NCBI GenBank assembly: GCA_035552275.1
Contig: DASZLR010000044.1
Span: forward strand, 1-21,222
DNA from: DASVLX01 sp035552275
Lineage (GTDB): Bacteria > Actinomycetota > Actinomycetes > Mycobacteriales > Pseudonocardiaceae
DNA length: 21,222 nt
Reading direction: 5' to 3'
The position numbers were made by a program, and so were the translations under genes. The notes below the pieces were generated by a model. The model worked only from the letters and a program-made list of their open reading frames with translations. It searched no databases and was not told where the DNA came from. Of this stretch, positions 20,074-21,222 are shown piece after piece (position 1 is the stretch's first letter; every line of letters begins with the position of its first letter).

Positions 20074-21222
20074 ATGACGGTTCAGCGACCGGTCCTGGTG
20101 GTGGATTTCGGCGCGCAGTACGCGCAGCTGATCGCTCGGCGTGTTCGCGAAGCACAGGTGTACTCGGAAGTGGTGCCGCACACCGCGAGCGTGGCTGAAC
20201 TCCTCGCCCGCGACCCGGCCGCCATCGTGCTGTCCGGCGGACCGGACAGCGTTTACGCGCCAGGCGCCCCGGCGCTCGACCCCACCCTGTTCGACGCCGG
20301 CGTGCCGGTGTTCGGCATCTGCTACGGGTTCCAGGCCATGGCGACCGCGCTCGGCGGCACCGTCGCGCACACCGGCGACCGCGAGTACGGCCGGACCGAC
20401 ATGGCGGTGCGCGGCACGGGTGGCGTGCTGCACGCCGACCTGCCCACTCAGCATCCGGTGTGGATGAGCCACGGCGACAGCGTCACCGAGGCCCCGCCCG
20501 GGTTCGCCGTCACGGCCGGCAGCGAGCGCGCGGCCGTCGCCGCCTTCGAGGACGTCGGCCGCCGGTTCGCCGGTGTGCAGTACCACCCCGAGGTAGCGCA
20601 TTCACCGCACGGCCAGGAGGTGCTCCGCCGCTTTCTGCGCGACATCGCCGGCATCGGTCCACGGTGGACCACGTCGTCTATTGTGGACGAACAGGTCACG
20701 GCGATCCGGCGACGGGTCGGCGTCGGCCGCGCGGTGTGCGGGCTGTCCGGCGGGGTTGACTCGGCGGTCGCGGCGGCGCTGGTGCAGCGGGCCATCGGCG
20801 ACCGGCTCACCTGCGTGTTCGTGGATCACGGCCTGTTGCGCGCCGGCGAGCGTGCCCAGGTGGAGCGCGACTTTGTCGCGGCGACCGGTGTTCGGCTGGT
20901 GACCATCGACGCGCGGCAGCGGTTCCTGGACGCGCTGTCCGGCGTGACCGACCCGGAGGACAAGCGGAAGGTCATCGGCCGCGAGTTCATCCGTACTTTC
21001 GAGCAGGCCGCCCGCGACCTGCAAACCGAGGCCGGCGCGCACGGCGAGCACTACGACTTTCTGGTGCAGGGCACGCTCTATCCGGACGTGGTGGAATCGG
21101 GCGGCGGCGCCGGCGCGGCGAACATCAAGAGCCACCACAATGTCGGCGGCCTTCCCGATGACCTGAAGTTCGAGCTGGTCGAACCCCTCCGATCGTTGTT
21201 CAAGGACGAGGTACGTCGGGTC
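20074..21222 (+). CDS. guaA: GMP synthase (glutamine-hydrolysing), 3' end missing
   Basis: The frame runs from ATG 20074 to the window edge, 383 codons without a stop; the usual length is about 520. It converts XMP to GMP using ATP and glutamine. The class I amidotransferase domain (1-195) has the nucleophile Cys83 in FGICYGFQ and the His/Glu pair in QYHPEV. The ATP-pyrophosphatase domain starts near 205 with the PP-loop LSGGVDSAV, then VFVDHGLLR and GTLYPDVVESG. The C-terminal dimerisation domain lies beyond the window. GGGAGG precedes the ATG by about ten bases. The gene is preceded by 270 bases without a CDS, holding a structured leader, so control is probably at RNA level. It complements guaB nearby in the same pathway. 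Confidence 0.96.
   Translation, partial: MTVQRPVLVVDFGAQYAQLIARRVREAQVYSEVVPHTASVAELLARDPAAIVLSGGPDSVYAPGAPALDPTLFDAGVPVFGICYGFQAMATALGGTVAHTGDREYGRTDMAVRGTGGVLHADLPTQHPVWMSHGDSVTEAPPGFAVTAGSERAAVAAFEDVGRRFAGVQYHPEVAHSPHGQEVLRRFLRDIAGIGPRWTTSSIVDEQVTAIRRRVGVGRAVCGLSGGVDSAVAAALVQRAIGDRLTCVFVDHGLLRAGERAQVERDFVAATGVRLVTIDARQRFLDALSGVTDPEDKRKVIGREFIRTFEQAARDLQTEAGAHGEHYDFLVQGTLYPDVVESGGGAGAANIKSHHNVGGLPDDLKFELVEPLRSLFKDEVRRV

Overview
The window is chromosomal DNA from a high-GC actinomycete. GTG starts, GTGA overlaps, probable leaderless genes and a set of actinobacterial marker genes all point that way: a WhiB protein, BldM, SigD with its anti-sigma factor RsdA, GuaB3, a His-tailed GroEL1 and AAC(2'). 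The gene order tsaB-rimI-tsaD / groES-groEL1 / whiB / (regulators) / sigD-rsdA / DUF5319 / guaB / guaB3 / choD is the conserved block I recall from Mycobacterium tuberculosis (Rv3421c to Rv3409c). The bldM gene beside whiB and sigD matches the Streptomyces whiD-bldM arrangement. A Pseudonocardiales-like host is my best guess; genus cannot be settled from this sequence alone.

Layout. Bases 1-2111 hold the tRNA t6A / ribosomal acetylation operon (tsaB, cut by the window edge, then rimI and tsaD, joined by 4-base overlaps). Bases 2194-4030 hold a leaderless single-pass membrane protein and a convergent SAM-dependent methyltransferase. Bases 4131-6359 hold the HrcA/CIRCE-controlled groES-groEL1 operon, with a 19-bp hairpin between the two genes and a 16-bp perfect stem behind them. 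Bases 6408-11413 form a developmental/stress regulatory block: divergent whiB, a MerR-type regulator with a degenerate cobalamin-type sensor, a coupled hypothetical gene, bldM, sigD and rsdA. Bases 11439-14965 carry DUF5319, guaB (IMP dehydrogenase) and guaB3. Bases 15005-19803 hold a ChoD-like GMC flavoprotein, a lipoprotein, an AAC(2')-type acetyltransferase and a Tat-exported bicovalent-FAD oxidase. Bases 19804-21222 hold a structured, ykkC-like leader RNA and the start of guaA, which runs off the window.

How the genes work together. Three genes (guaB, guaB3, guaA) concern guanine nucleotide synthesis. They are interleaved with redox/developmental regulators (WhiB, BldM, SigD/RsdA) and the chaperonin operon, so growth-rate, stress and differentiation control lie side by side. 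The observations most worth a second look are: the ykkC-class-like RNA before guaA; three DnaA-box-like sites overlapping the predicted guaB3 promoter, followed by a potential G-quadruplex; a BldM whose receiver has lost the phospho-acceptor Asp and two other conserved residues; a GuaB3 lacking the catalytic Cys; a GMC flavoprotein with a CxxCxxCxxxC motif; and several unusual hairpins in leaders or between genes. No mobile element, CRISPR array, tRNA or rRNA was seen.
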